Assembly: GCA_040507035.1 (NCBI GenBank)
Contig: JBEVVR010000044.1
Coordinates: forward strand, 186,001-250,000
Direction of reading: 5' to 3'
Length of the DNA: 64,000 nt
Source of the DNA: Thiodiazotropha sp040507035
GTDB taxonomy: Bacteria > Pseudomonadota > Gammaproteobacteria > Chromatiales > Chromatiaceae
A model generated the notes under the pieces. That model did no database searches. It saw only the letters and a list, made by a program, of their open reading frames with translations, and was not told where the DNA came from. Position 1 is the stretch's first letter. The number at the start of each line of letters is the position of its first letter. The translations under genes and the position numbers were made by a program. Of this stretch, positions 35,150-44,219 are shown in pieces.

Positions 35150-35440
35150 TTTACGGACTGGATAACATCTGCTTATTAGTGAGCGACGCTTAACCAGGGC
35201 CTCTTCTTCTTAATTTCGGGAACAGTTGAGTGCAACATCATATCAGTCTGATCGGCCACAGGTGAAATCAAAAAACAGCCAAACTTGCGAGATATTGAAC
35301 CAAAACACCATTAATATCGGTTTTTTACAGATATATGACAATCAATCCGGTAATCCGCATGCTTAGGGCCTGTTTCACACTAATCCAATACGCCCTAAAA
35401 AGAGTCGAAAAACGCAGCACCTTTCTTTATCCTAGAGTCG
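35150..35440. other. Intergenic region between mlaA and rnt
   Basis: No gene is seen. TTAGGGC (35363-35369) and GCCCTAA (35392-35398) are exact reverse complements 22 bases apart, the left arm being part of an AGGGCCTGT motif that recurs in other gaps of this window. Promoters for both divergent genes must lie here; I cannot assign them with confidence. Confidence 0.45.
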
Positions 35441-36082
35441 ATGAGTGACATCACCTATAACAGTGCCATGGGGCAAAGGTTTCGCGGCTATCTGCCTGTG
35501 GTTGTCGATGTCGAGACCGGGGGATTTGATGCAGCGAAGGATGCCCTGCTGGAGATCGCCGCTACCACCATCGCCATCGACCAAGAGGGGATGCTCCACC
35601 CGGCCGAGACCCAGGCCTATCACCTGACGCCCTTCGAGGGAGCCAATATCGATCCCAAGGCCCTCGAATTCAACGGTATCGATCCGCAACACCCGTTTCG
35701 CGACGCCCTACCGGAAAAGGAGGCGCTGCGGCTGCTGTTCGCCCCCATTCGCAAGGCGATTAAGGCCAGTGGCTGTAAAAGGGCAATCCTGGTCGGCCAT
35801 AATGCGTTTTTCGATCTGGGGTTCCTCAACGCCGCGGTGGAGAGGACAGGGATCAAGCGCAACCCCTTCCATCCCTTCAGCACCTTCGACACCGTCACCC
35901 TGGCGGGTCTGGCCTATGGCCAGACCGTACTTGCCAAGGCGGCGAAGGCCGCCGGCCTCGACTGGGACAGCAGTGAGGCCCACTCGGCGATCTACGATAC
36001 AGAACAGACCGCAAGACTATTCTGCGGCATCATCAACAGATGGCAGGCACTATCGCCCGAGAAACCCTGGGTAAAGGCGTGA
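35441..36082 (+). CDS. rnt: Ribonuclease T
   Basis: RNase T is a DEDDh 3'-5' exoribonuclease that trims tRNA, 5S rRNA and other stable RNA ends. The 213-residue protein is close to the 215 of E. coli. The exonuclease motifs are intact: VVDVETGGFD (Asp 23, Glu 25), GHNAFFDLGFLN, and HSAIYDTEQTA with the final histidine and aspartate. The N-terminal MGQRFRGYLPVV is typical of RNase T and separates it from DNA polymerase III epsilon. It stands alone, convergent with apbC, with a 28-base gap between the stops. Confidence 0.95.
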   Translation: MSDITYNSAMGQRFRGYLPVVVDVETGGFDAAKDALLEIAATTIAIDQEGMLHPAETQAYHLTPFEGANIDPKALEFNGIDPQHPFRDALPEKEALRLLFAPIRKAIKASGCKRAILVGHNAFFDLGFLNAAVERTGIKRNPFHPFSTFDTVTLAGLAYGQTVLAKAAKAAGLDWDSSEAHSAIYDTEQTARLFCGIINRWQALSPEKPWVKA

Positions 36083-36110
36083 TCAGGCATCAACCTCCGC
36101 CCACGCCACG

Positions 36111-37202
36111 TCAATTGTTCTGAATCACGATATTTGGAAACTTGGCTGCATAATCCTTGGCCTGGAGCGAAAGCTTGGCAGCGGTCTTACGGGCGATTTC
36201 ACGATAGATCTGTGATATTCGGGCCTCCGGTTCGGCAACCACGGTCGGTTTGCCACCATCGGTCTCTTCACGGATGCGGATATCGAGTGGCAGTGCCCCA
36301 AGCAGATCCACATTGTACTGGGCAGCCATGGATGAACCACCGCCCTGACCGAAAATATGCTCCTCGTGGCCACATTTCGAACAGATATGGATACTCATGT
36401 TTTCCACTATACCCAGTACCGGCACTTCCACCTTCTCAAACATCTTCAGTCCCTTGCGCGCATCCAGCAGGGCAATATCCTGCGGGGTGGTGACAATGAC
36501 CGCACCGGAGACCGGGACCTTCTGCGCCAGCGTCAGCTGGGTATCCCCTGTCCCCGGGGGCAGATCCACCACCAGATAGTCGAGCCCGTCCCAGTTGGTA
36601 TCATTGAGCAGTTGCTCCAAGGCCTGGGTTACCATCGGGCCACGCCAGATCATCGGCGTCTCTTCATCGATCAGAAAACCGATCGACATCGCCTGCATGC
36701 CATAACCCTCCATCGGTTCCAGGGTTTTACCATCTTTCGACTCCGGTTTACCGTGAATACCCAGCATACGCGGTTGCGAGGGTCCATAGATATCGGCATC
36801 AAGCACCCCGACCTTGGCCCCCTCTTCCGCCAGGGCAAGGGCCAGGTTGACTGCGGTGGTGGATTTGCCAACACCTCCCTTGCCAGAAGCAACGGCGATG
36901 ATGTTCTTGATATTGTCGATCGGTTTCAGCGACTTCTGCACGGAGTGGGCAACGATATTGGAACTGATTTCGACCTCGACACGCTCTACCCCGGGTAGTG
37001 CCCCCACCTTCTCCTGCAGGGCTGCTGAGATATCATCCATGCAGCCCTTGGCGGGAAAGCCCAGTTCAACCGCCAACTTTACCTTGCCACCTTCAATCGC
37101 AATGGACTTGATCGCCTTGGCGGTTACCAGGTCCTTTTCAAGGTGCGGCTCTAGATACCCCTTGATGGCCTCATTTACAGAATCTTGTGTCAGTTCAGAC
37201 AT
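36111..37202 (-). CDS. apbC: Iron-sulfur cluster carrier protein ApbC (Mrp)
   Basis: ApbC is a P-loop ATPase that binds and hands on iron-sulfur clusters. The 363-residue protein starts with a MIP18/DUF59-like domain (1-85), then the deviant Walker A GKGGVGKS (107-114), the switch segments DADIYGPSQPRMLG and DLPPGTGDTQL, and the cluster-binding CxxC in ICSKCGHEEHIFG. All are diagnostic of the Mrp/NBP35 family. In many gammaproteobacteria the gene is divergent from metG; here the flanking genes are a TetR regulator and rnt. Confidence 0.96.
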   Translation of the reverse strand: MSELTQDSVNEAIKGYLEPHLEKDLVTAKAIKSIAIEGGKVKLAVELGFPAKGCMDDISAALQEKVGALPGVERVEVEISSNIVAHSVQKSLKPIDNIKNIIAVASGKGGVGKSTTAVNLALALAEEGAKVGVLDADIYGPSQPRMLGIHGKPESKDGKTLEPMEGYGMQAMSIGFLIDEETPMIWRGPMVTQALEQLLNDTNWDGLDYLVVDLPPGTGDTQLTLAQKVPVSGAVIVTTPQDIALLDARKGLKMFEKVEVPVLGIVENMSIHICSKCGHEEHIFGQGGGSSMAAQYNVDLLGALPLDIRIREETDGGKPTVVAEPEARISQIYREIARKTAAKLSLQAKDYAAKFPNIVIQNN

Positions 37203-37329
37203 CGTCAGTTACTCCTGCTGCGGACAGATTGAGGGTCCGTCATAGTTGCCGAAAATCATGGCGGGGGATTCTACACGAAAATCGCGTCTAGATACCAAGT
37301 ATTTTGGTGGGTTTTAATTGCGGAGGTGT

Positions 37330-37387
37330 AGGCCGGGCATGAATTCGAACCAGAAACGGCTTCAGGCCCGGCCGTTGACTCGGCCTA
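37330..37387. repeat. REP-like palindromic element after the TetR gene
   Basis: GGCCGGGC (37331-37338) and GCCCGGCC (37366-37373) are exact reverse complements enclosing a 27-base loop, with outer GTAGGCC (37328-37334) and GGCCTAC (37382-37388) also complementary. The right end overlaps the stop of the TetR gene. The form is that of repetitive extragenic palindromes. There is no T-run. Confidence 0.5.
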
Positions 37388-38038
37388 CTTCGGGTAGTCG
37401 ATCACCTGTCCAACAGGTTGCGAGGCTACACTTTTGAATTCACTCGTACCCATGCCGACCAGATAGTGGCTGATGAGATGTCTGGATAGCTTGTGCGCCC
37501 ACTGCGCTTCCTCATGATTCGGAATTCGTCCCAGGTTCATTGAGGCAATACCCTGAATGCCACTCCAGAGCGCCCTGGCAGAGACCAAGACCTCTTCCTC
37601 GGGCCCGACCGCTAGCGCTTTCAGCTGTATCTCAATCAACTCGTAGAGCCGCTCCATTTTCTCCCGATAGATGTCTACAGAGAGATTGTCGTCTCGCGGT
37701 TGCTGTTCGTATATCATGCGCCAGCGGTGGGGATGCCGTGCGGCAAATTCCAGATAGGCGCTACCCAGGGCATATATGCACTGTTGCGGAAGTCGACAAT
37801 CTGACAACGCCTCGATCAAATTGGCATAGAGTTGGTCCAGAGTGCGCCCATTGATCCGCTGCACCAGTTCGTCGAGATTCCTGAATACGAAATAGAGACT
37901 ACCGACTGTATAGCCAATGGCTGAAGCCACCTTGCGCGCGGAGAGTGCATCATAGCCTTCGCTTTCGATGATGGCTTCCGCTGCCTCAAGGGCCATACAC
38001 TCAATTTCCGATTTGCTGTGTTCACCCCTTCTTCCCAT
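37385..38038 (-). CDS. TetR/AcrR-family transcriptional regulator
   Basis: This 217-residue DNA-binding regulator has an N-terminal helix-turn-helix (LSARKVASAIGYTVGSLYFVFRNLDELV, about residues 33-60). The C-terminal ligand-binding region has the FAARHPHRWRMIYEQ segment of the WHG-type TetR C-terminal domain. The ligand is unknown. A dyad TGGAC-N5-GTCCA lies about 35-49 bases upstream of its start, in a position suited to autoregulation. No obviously regulated operon is divergent from it: putP ends upstream on the same strand. The gene ends in a REP-like element. Confidence 0.9.
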   Translation of the reverse strand: MGRRGEHSKSEIECMALEAAEAIIESEGYDALSARKVASAIGYTVGSLYFVFRNLDELVQRINGRTLDQLYANLIEALSDCRLPQQCIYALGSAYLEFAARHPHRWRMIYEQQPRDDNLSVDIYREKMERLYELIEIQLKALAVGPEEEVLVSARALWSGIQGIASMNLGRIPNHEEAQWAHKLSRHLISHYLVGMGTSEFKSVASQPVGQVIDYPK

Positions 38039-38072
38039 AATCGCTCCTGATTAATTGTCTACATTCCATTGC

Positions 38073-38087
38073 TGGACGTCATGTCCA
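38073..38087. promoter_or_regulatory. Candidate TetR operator
   Basis: TGGAC-GTCAT-GTCCA is a 15-bp dyad with 5-bp arms in the 193-base gap upstream of the TetR gene, the usual place for an autoregulatory operator. The assignment is by position and symmetry only. Confidence 0.35.
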
Positions 38088-38231
38088 TCCCTTTGAGCCT
38101 ATATCTTCACTATTGCACTATCCCGCTAACAGCACAGTGATCTTATGCACAAGATTCCTAAATGTAACTATGTTTTGTTAAATGATGTTCATTTAAATTG
38201 GCGAGGCCGAGTGCAACCACAAGACCTCTGT

Positions 38232-39680
38232 CTAGCCGCCGCCACCGGTTGATCTGGTGGTGAATCGACTGACCACAAGGATCATCAGTAGTGAAATCAG
38301 AAAACCGGGGATGATTTCATAGAGATCGAAGAGCCCCCCCTGCAGCGGTTTCCAGATCACCACGGTCAGGCCACCGCTAACGATTCCAGCCAGCGCCCCC
38401 CAACGATTCATCCCTCTCCAGTAGAGTGAGAGCAGTACCGCGGGACCGAAAGCGGCGCCGAAACCCGCCCAGGCATAGGCGACCAGATCGAGCACCTTAC
38501 TCTCCCGATCCAGCGCCAGGACAAAAGCAACCAAGGCAATCGACAACACGGCCAAGCGACCCACGACCACCAACTCCGCCTCACTCGCCTGTTTGCGCAG
38601 TAACAGACGATAGAGATCACCGGTAAAGGTGCTTGAGGAGACCAATAATTGGGAATCGGCGGTGCTCATGATGGCCGCCAAGATAGCGGCCAGGCAGATC
38701 CCGGCTACCAGGGGGTGAAACAGCAGGTCGACCAGACGTATGAAGACAGTCTCCGCATCCTGCAGCGGGGATTCAAAGAGGGGAATACCCACCAATCCCA
38801 CCAGACAGGCAGCCGTGAGGGAGATGAATACCCAGCTCACCGCAATCCGCTCCGCCTTGGGAACGAATCCGCTCTGCCTGATGGCCTTGAAGCGTGCCAG
38901 GATGTGTGGCTGTCCGAAATAGCCGAGCCCCCAAGCCATCAGGGAGAGTATGGCAATCAAGCCAAGGGGTTCCCCATCTTTGTCGGTCAAGGGGTTGAGC
39001 AGCTCCCCATTGATACTCCCCATGGTCGATACAAAGTTATCCACGCCCCCCAGCTCAACCAGGGTGTAGAGGGGTATGGCCACAAGCGCCAACAGCATCA
39101 GCAGACCCTGAAACAGATCGGTCCATGAGACAGCGAGAAAACCGCCGAATGCGGTGTAGAGAATGATGATAGAGGCACCCGAGGCGACCGCCCAGAAATA
39201 GGGCAGGCCGAACACCGATTCGAAGAGCTTGCCCCCGGCAACCAGCCCCGAGCTGGTATAGAAAAGAAAAAACAGGAGAATGAAAAAGGATGAAGATATA
39301 CGGATCAAGCCACTGGAATCCTGAAAGCGGTTGGAGAGATACTCGGGCAGTGTGAGCGCATTCCCCGCGGCCTCGGAAGCGCTACGCAATCGAGCCGCTA
39401 CCAGCTGCCAATTGAGCCAGGTACCGATGAGTAAGCCTAGCGCGAGCCACAAGGACTCAAGCCCCGCAAGATAGGCGTAGCCCGGCAACCCCAACAGCAG
39501 CCAACCGCTCATATCGGAGGCGCTGGCACTCAGCGCGGTCACCCAACTCCCCAGACTTCTACCACCCAATACAAAGTCGGACAGATTCCTCGTCCGTCGC
39601 CAGGCGACGATACCGATGCTCAACACGGCCAGCAGATAGCAGAAGAAACTCAAGCCTACCAACAGCTGGTCACTGCTCAC
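38232..39680 (-). CDS. putP: Sodium/proline symporter
   Basis: PutP imports proline with sodium. The 482-residue protein belongs to the solute:sodium symporter family, with about thirteen membrane segments. ALSASASDMSGWLLLGLPGYAYLAG near residue 50 is a PutP signature, as are RFKAIRQSGFVPKAERI and AAILAAIMSTADSQLLVSSSTFTGDLY with the sodium-binding serine and threonine region. The GTG start overlaps the stop of the upstream radical SAM gene by four bases (GTGA). No putA is adjacent, so the transporter may serve osmoprotection rather than catabolism, which is inference. Confidence 0.93.
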   Translation of the reverse strand: MSSDQLLVGLSFFCYLLAVLSIGIVAWRRTRNLSDFVLGGRSLGSWVTALSASASDMSGWLLLGLPGYAYLAGLESLWLALGLLIGTWLNWQLVAARLRSASEAAGNALTLPEYLSNRFQDSSGLIRISSSFFILLFFLFYTSSGLVAGGKLFESVFGLPYFWAVASGASIIILYTAFGGFLAVSWTDLFQGLLMLLALVAIPLYTLVELGGVDNFVSTMGSINGELLNPLTDKDGEPLGLIAILSLMAWGLGYFGQPHILARFKAIRQSGFVPKAERIAVSWVFISLTAACLVGLVGIPLFESPLQDAETVFIRLVDLLFHPLVAGICLAAILAAIMSTADSQLLVSSSTFTGDLYRLLLRKQASEAELVVVGRLAVLSIALVAFVLALDRESKVLDLVAYAWAGFGAAFGPAVLLSLYWRGMNRWGALAGIVSGGLTVVIWKPLQGGLFDLYEIIPGFLISLLMILVVSRFTTRSTGGGG

Positions 39681-40969
39681 TGCGCTCTCCTATTGGCAAG
39701 GATCTTCCTTTGATAGGCCTGTTTCATCGCCGCTTCGAACTCCTGATTAGTGGCATAGTCACTACCGAACACGGGTTGCCAGAGGCTATGGTTCTCCATG
39801 CAGAGATAGAAAAAGACCTCCTGGTGCCAAGGCTCCAGCGATTGATAGGCAAAGCGGAACATCTGTTCCTTGATCTTCCTGGGATAGGAGAGCTTGCCAT
39901 CGCTCTCCACCATCGGCATCTGCAGGATCTTACTACGAAAACCGCTGCGCCCGCGTAGCTGCTTGATCACCGGTTTTATATAGGTCAGGGTGCCCAGGGA
40001 GACCAACACCACCTCCTCAGCGGAGAAGGTTTGCAGCATGGCTTGAAACAGGGCGCCGTAATCCTGTTGCCACTGCGCATAGTGGATCATGGGATGAAGG
40101 TGAAAGCCCACCAACACCCCGCGGTCCGCGACACGGCGGGCCGCCTGCATACGCTCCTGCAACGCAGCGGTGAGGTGCTCCTCATGGGCGATCAGAGTCG
40201 GCGTGTTGAGCGACCAGGTACAGAGCAGATTGGGTGGCAGATCCGCTTTCAGCAGGTGGCTGATATTTTTCGATTTACTCTTCAGCTCCAGAATCACATT
40301 TGGATTGCGCCAGGCAAACGCCAGCAGAGCATCCAGCACGCCCCCTTGATTACCCCACATCAGGGAGTCGGATGATTGCCCCGTGCCGATATGATAGGTG
40401 CGTGTCGGATCGAGTTCGAGTTGGCTGAGCTTGCGTGCAAACGCCTTGTCGAAACGGACCTCGTCACCGTGATAGAAGGATTGGATGCTGCAGTAGCTGC
40501 AGTCGAAACCGCAATTCTCCACCGCATCCAGGGTCATCAGGTTGCAGCAGCGGGTTCGCGGCGACGCCACAGGACAGGGGCCAAGGGCGAGCTTCTCTTT
40601 TTCGACGTCAATGCGTTTAATGCGTTGCAGATCCGACGCCGGCTTTAGCGGTAACCGCGGATAGCGTTTCGGCTTCAGCTTGAGCTGCTGCCAATGACCG
40701 CTGAGGTTCTTCAACAGCCTCTGCCGCCGTTGCTTAGGATTGAGACTGCTGCCGTCTGACTCTGGCCAGATCTCGTCCAAAGGCCGCTCTCCCCACATCG
40801 CCAGATCGGCGGCGATATCACTAAGCTGTTGCAACTCTTGCTGGGTGAAGCGGAAGTCAAGGCACTGTTGACGGAGAAAATGCTGCTGCCTGGGATCGAG
40901 TCGATCTATACCCGACCGTTGCAGCAAGGTCTCCAGTTTCTCTTCGTAGGCAGGGAATTTCGCCTTCAT
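39677..40969 (-). CDS. Spore photoproduct lyase-like radical SAM protein
   Basis: This 430-residue protein resembles the SPL family. The radical SAM cluster cysteines are in CGFDCSYC (153, 157, 160), the typical CxxxCxxC. GPCPVASPRTRCCNLMTLDAVENCG precedes it, and the YHIGTGQSSDSLMWG block and a FHLHPMIHY segment follow; these match SPL relatives found in non-sporulating proteobacteria. Spore photoproduct lyase repairs UV-induced thymine dimers; the role in bacteria without spores is unproven. The N-terminal 110 residues are helical and less conserved. It starts in a TGATG overlap with der and overlaps putP at its end, so it is co-translated with both. Confidence 0.8.
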   Translation of the reverse strand: MKAKFPAYEEKLETLLQRSGIDRLDPRQQHFLRQQCLDFRFTQQELQQLSDIAADLAMWGERPLDEIWPESDGSSLNPKQRRQRLLKNLSGHWQQLKLKPKRYPRLPLKPASDLQRIKRIDVEKEKLALGPCPVASPRTRCCNLMTLDAVENCGFDCSYCSIQSFYHGDEVRFDKAFARKLSQLELDPTRTYHIGTGQSSDSLMWGNQGGVLDALLAFAWRNPNVILELKSKSKNISHLLKADLPPNLLCTWSLNTPTLIAHEEHLTAALQERMQAARRVADRGVLVGFHLHPMIHYAQWQQDYGALFQAMLQTFSAEEVVLVSLGTLTYIKPVIKQLRGRSGFRSKILQMPMVESDGKLSYPRKIKEQMFRFAYQSLEPWHQEVFFYLCMENHSLWQPVFGSDYATNQEFEAAMKQAYQRKILANRRAQ

Positions 40970-42360
40970 CAGCGTTTGCGCGTCACAAACTGCTTCAATC
41001 TCTGACGCTTCTGGACCTGGCGCTTGGTGAGTTTGTTTTTCTTTCCCTGATAGGGATTGTCACCGCTACGGAATTCGATACGTATCGGGGTGCCATCAAG
41101 CCTCAATGCCTTACGGAAACGGCCGACGAGATAGCGTTTATAGCCGTCAGGCACCTGCTCTGTCTGGTTGCCGTGGATGACAATGATGGGTGGATTCTTT
41201 CCACCCTGGTGGGCATAACGAAGCTTGATCCGGCGACCTCTCACCTGGGGCGGCTGATGCTCCTCCACCAGGGCCTCGAGGAGACGGGTCAATTCCGGTG
41301 TCGGCAGATCGCGCATGGCGTTGCGATAGACCTTCTCCACCAGCTCGAAGAGATCTCCCACACCGGAGCCGTGCAGTGCGGAGATGTAGTGGTGGCGGGC
41401 GAAGTTGAGAAACGGCAGCTTGCGATCTATTTCACTCTTGATGGTTTCACGCGCTTCGTCGCTCAAGCCATCCCATTTGTTGATCACCAGGATCAGCGCC
41501 CTGCCGCTGTCGAGGACATGGCCCGCCAGGTTGGCATCCTGCTCGCCTATCCCCTGTTGCGCATCCACCAGCATCAGCACCACATTGGTCTCCTCTATCG
41601 CCTGCAGGGTTTTGATGATGCTGAACTTCTCGATCGCCTCATGGATACGCGAACGGCGCCTTACCCCGGCGGTATCGATCAGGGTGTAGTGGCGGTCGTT
41701 ACGGCTGAAGGGGATGTAGATACTGTCCCGAGTGGTGCCCGGCTGATCAAAGGCGACCACCCGCTCTTCACCCAGCATTCGGTTCACCAGGGTCGATTTT
41801 CCCACATTGGGACGACCCACCACCGCGATGCGAATCCCTGCCTCTTGCGCCGGCAGTCCGCTCTCCACGGGAGGCAGGGAGTCCAGTACCCCGTCGATCA
41901 GATTGCGTACACCCCGACCATGCACCGCCGCAATGGTATAGAGCCGATTGAAACCGAGGCGGTAGAAGTCGCTGGCGGCCAGGTCGCTCTCTATCCCCTC
42001 GCTCTTGTTGACTGCGAGGGTGACCGGCTTACCAGTACGCCGCAGTTGTTGCGCGATCGCCTCGTCGCCGGCGCTGCAACCCTCCCTGGCATCGAGGAGA
42101 AAGAGGATGTGGTCGGCCTCGCCGATCGCCTGCACCACCTGCTGCTCCATCAACTGATCGATACCGATCTGATCACCGCTGATGCCACCTGTATCCACTA
42201 CCACATAGGGGTGTTTACCCAGTTTTCCGGTACCGTATTTGCGATCCCGGGTGAGTCCGGGCTGGTCCGCCACCAGGGCATCCCGGCTGCGGGTCAAGCG
42301 ATTGAAGAGAGTTGACTTGCCCACATTGGGTCGTCCGACCAGAGCGATGACCGGCAGCAT
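40969..42360 (-). CDS. der: Ribosome biogenesis GTPase Der
   Basis: Der (EngA) has two tandem GTPase domains and acts in 50S subunit assembly. The 463-residue protein shows the first P-loop GRPNVGKST (8-16) with DTGG, and a second GRPNVGKST with DTAGVRR and NKWD downstream. The C-terminal KH-like domain contains LRYAHQGGKNPPIIVIHGN and ends in a basic tail (KKNKLTKRQVQKRQRLKQ). It begins one base after bamB ends and overlaps the radical SAM gene by one base. The order hisS-yfgM-bamB-der is conserved in gammaproteobacteria. Confidence 0.97.
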   Translation of the reverse strand: MLPVIALVGRPNVGKSTLFNRLTRSRDALVADQPGLTRDRKYGTGKLGKHPYVVVDTGGISGDQIGIDQLMEQQVVQAIGEADHILFLLDAREGCSAGDEAIAQQLRRTGKPVTLAVNKSEGIESDLAASDFYRLGFNRLYTIAAVHGRGVRNLIDGVLDSLPPVESGLPAQEAGIRIAVVGRPNVGKSTLVNRMLGEERVVAFDQPGTTRDSIYIPFSRNDRHYTLIDTAGVRRRSRIHEAIEKFSIIKTLQAIEETNVVLMLVDAQQGIGEQDANLAGHVLDSGRALILVINKWDGLSDEARETIKSEIDRKLPFLNFARHHYISALHGSGVGDLFELVEKVYRNAMRDLPTPELTRLLEALVEEHQPPQVRGRRIKLRYAHQGGKNPPIIVIHGNQTEQVPDGYKRYLVGRFRKALRLDGTPIRIEFRSGDNPYQGKKNKLTKRQVQKRQRLKQFVTRKR

Positions 42361-42361
42361 C

Positions 42362-43519
42362 TCAGTGGATCTCGGTCTCTATCGGGTGGGCTCGCAAGGC
42401 GCTCAGATTCCCCCCCTCATCCAAGACATAGACAATATCGTTCACTACCAGCGGTTTAAGGCGGATGGCATCGCTACTGATCCTGATGCGCGCCAGCTGG
42501 CGACCATCCTCCTGGGAGAGCCAGTGCAGATAGCCATCGAAATCGCCGACTACGATCTTATCCTCCACCATCGCCGGAGCGGAGAGCTTGCGTGCGTGGA
42601 GTTTCTTCTGCTGCCACAGGGTGGCGCCATTGGTGGCATCCAGGGACCAGACATGATCCTCATCGTCGGTAATGAAGACCTGGCGCCAGCTGGCATCGAG
42701 CCCGGCATGGGAGGAGATATTGCGCCGCCATAGCACCACACCGCTGGACTCGGAGACCGCGGCCACGTCTCCCTGGTAAGCGGTAACGTAGAGGGTTCCC
42801 TCCACCAAAACCGGATCCGCATCTATATCCACCACCCGTTCCAGCTCGGTACGCCCCTTGGGGGTGGAGATGGTCGCTTCCCAGTTCACCAAACCGTTCT
42901 CCAGAGAGAGTCCGACCAATTTACCGCCGGCAAATCCGCTCGTCACCTGGTAGTTATTGACCACAGGGGAGCTATCGCCACGCAGGGTCAACACCGGAAC
43001 GCTGCGATCATAGAGCCAGCGCTTTTCTCCATTCTCGGTGGCGTAGACGGCGACGCCGCCATCGGTGGTCCGGCAGACAACCTTCGCATCATTGATCACC
43101 GGTGACGAAAGGACTTCACTGCTGACACGCCGGCGCCATCTTTCGCTGCCATCCTCAGCGTTCAACAGGATCAATTCCGCTTCCAGCGTACCGAGGGCAA
43201 TCAGACCCTCCGCAACCCCGGGCCCACCACTGAGCGGACTTTCGGTATCCGCAGTCCAAACACGATCACCGGTTTCAGGATCGAGGGCAATGAGCTCACC
43301 CGAGGGTTCAGCCACATACAGGACTCCCTCGCTGATGACGGGTTGGAGCCTAAGCAGTGCCTCATCCGCATCCTCGAAACTGGCATCCCAGATCTCTTCG
43401 ATTCGCAGTTCCGCTTCCAGCTCTATCAGCTCGGACGGGGGATCCGCATTGTCCTTTCCGCTTAACGCACTACAGCCTGCGAAGAGCAACAACAAAGGCC
43501 AGAAAAGTACGGCTCTCAT
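42362..43519 (-). CDS. bamB: Outer membrane assembly lipoprotein BamB
   Basis: BamB is the beta-propeller lipoprotein of the BAM complex that inserts outer membrane proteins. The 385-residue precursor starts at the ATG at 43519, which gives a lipoprotein signal with LLFAGC (cysteine 16) and has GAGG upstream; an in-frame start 36 bases earlier would spoil this. Repeated beta-propeller blades of the PQQ type are seen, for example ALDPETGDRVWTADTESPL and SLENGLVNWEATISTPKG. It sits between yfgM and der in the conserved gene order. Confidence 0.95.
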   Translation of the reverse strand: MRAVLFWPLLLLFAGCSALSGKDNADPPSELIELEAELRIEEIWDASFEDADEALLRLQPVISEGVLYVAEPSGELIALDPETGDRVWTADTESPLSGGPGVAEGLIALGTLEAELILLNAEDGSERWRRRVSSEVLSSPVINDAKVVCRTTDGGVAVYATENGEKRWLYDRSVPVLTLRGDSSPVVNNYQVTSGFAGGKLVGLSLENGLVNWEATISTPKGRTELERVVDIDADPVLVEGTLYVTAYQGDVAAVSESSGVVLWRRNISSHAGLDASWRQVFITDDEDHVWSLDATNGATLWQQKKLHARKLSAPAMVEDKIVVGDFDGYLHWLSQEDGRQLARIRISSDAIRLKPLVVNDIVYVLDEGGNLSALRAHPIETEIH

Positions 43520-43526
43520 TTCAACC

Positions 43527-44153
43527 TCATGGGGAGTTGGCAGCCAGATCGTCAAGCTTCATCTGCAGCAGGTTGCGATCGCTGACCTCCAGAGTCATGG
43601 CCAGGGTATAGGCAGCGGCAGCGGCCGCCTTGTCGCCCCTGGCAAAGGCGATATCACCCCGGATCACCGCAAACTCGCCAGCAAATCCACCCTCCTCAGA
43701 GAGCACCAGCTTCTCGGCAGCGTCGAGATCACCCTCATTGAGCAGGATGCGTGCAAGATTGAGCTGCACCAGCTGCTGCAGCGCCGGGTTATGCGCACGC
43801 TGAACCGCCCACTGCAGACGGGAGATCGCCGTGGCGGCATCGCCCTCTTCGAGCTTTACCCTCGCCTCGGCCATAGCGGCAAATACGGCATAACTGCTGT
43901 TGTCGTAGTTACTGCGCATCAGCTCCGCCTGCTTCACCGCGGAGGCCTGGTCCCCTCGATCCACCGCGGCCACTACCTGGTTGAAGGCGAGTGCCGCTTC
44001 GGCACCGATCCTGTCCTTGTAGTTCCCCCAGGCCTGCCAGCCGAAAACACCACCCAAACCTATCACCAAACCGGCAATTACCGAGGTACCGTTCTCTTTC
44101 CACCAGCGTTTGATCGCCTCGACCTGTTCTTCTTCGGTCTGAAACTCGCTCAT
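43527..44153 (-). CDS. yfgM: YfgM-like SecYEG ancillary TPR protein
   Basis: YfgM is an inner-membrane protein with a periplasmic tetratricopeptide domain that links the Sec translocon to periplasmic chaperones. The 208-residue protein has a cytoplasmic N-terminus (EFQTEEEQVEAIKRWWKENG), one membrane segment (about 22-42, SVIAGLVIGLGGVFGWQAW) and TPR-like helices to the end. The N-terminal motif and the position between hisS and bamB identify it. A GC-rich hairpin (CGCCGGC/GCCGGCG, 44191-44214) lies in the gap after hisS. Confidence 0.9.
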   Translation of the reverse strand: MSEFQTEEEQVEAIKRWWKENGTSVIAGLVIGLGGVFGWQAWGNYKDRIGAEAALAFNQVVAAVDRGDQASAVKQAELMRSNYDNSSYAVFAAMAEARVKLEEGDAATAISRLQWAVQRAHNPALQQLVQLNLARILLNEGDLDAAEKLVLSEEGGFAGEFAVIRGDIAFARGDKAAAAAAYTLAMTLEVSDRNLLQMKLDDLAANSP

Positions 44154-44190
44154 TGTCTATACCTTCAATGACTCTCTGTTTATTGATATG

Positions 44191-44214
44191 CGCCGGCTGA
44201 CAGCCTCGCCGGCG
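44191..44214 (-). other. Intercistronic hairpin between hisS and yfgM
   Basis: CGCCGGC (44191-44197) and GCCGGCG (44208-44214) form a perfect 7-bp stem with a 10-base loop, shortly after hisS ends. No T-run follows. It may modulate read-through within the operon. Confidence 0.4.
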
Positions 44215-44219
44215 TCTCT

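Noticed and set aside
41173..42315. A 380-codon open frame on the plus strand
   Set aside because: Antisense to der, which is complete with both GTPase domains; the translation is His/Gln-rich and resembles no family.
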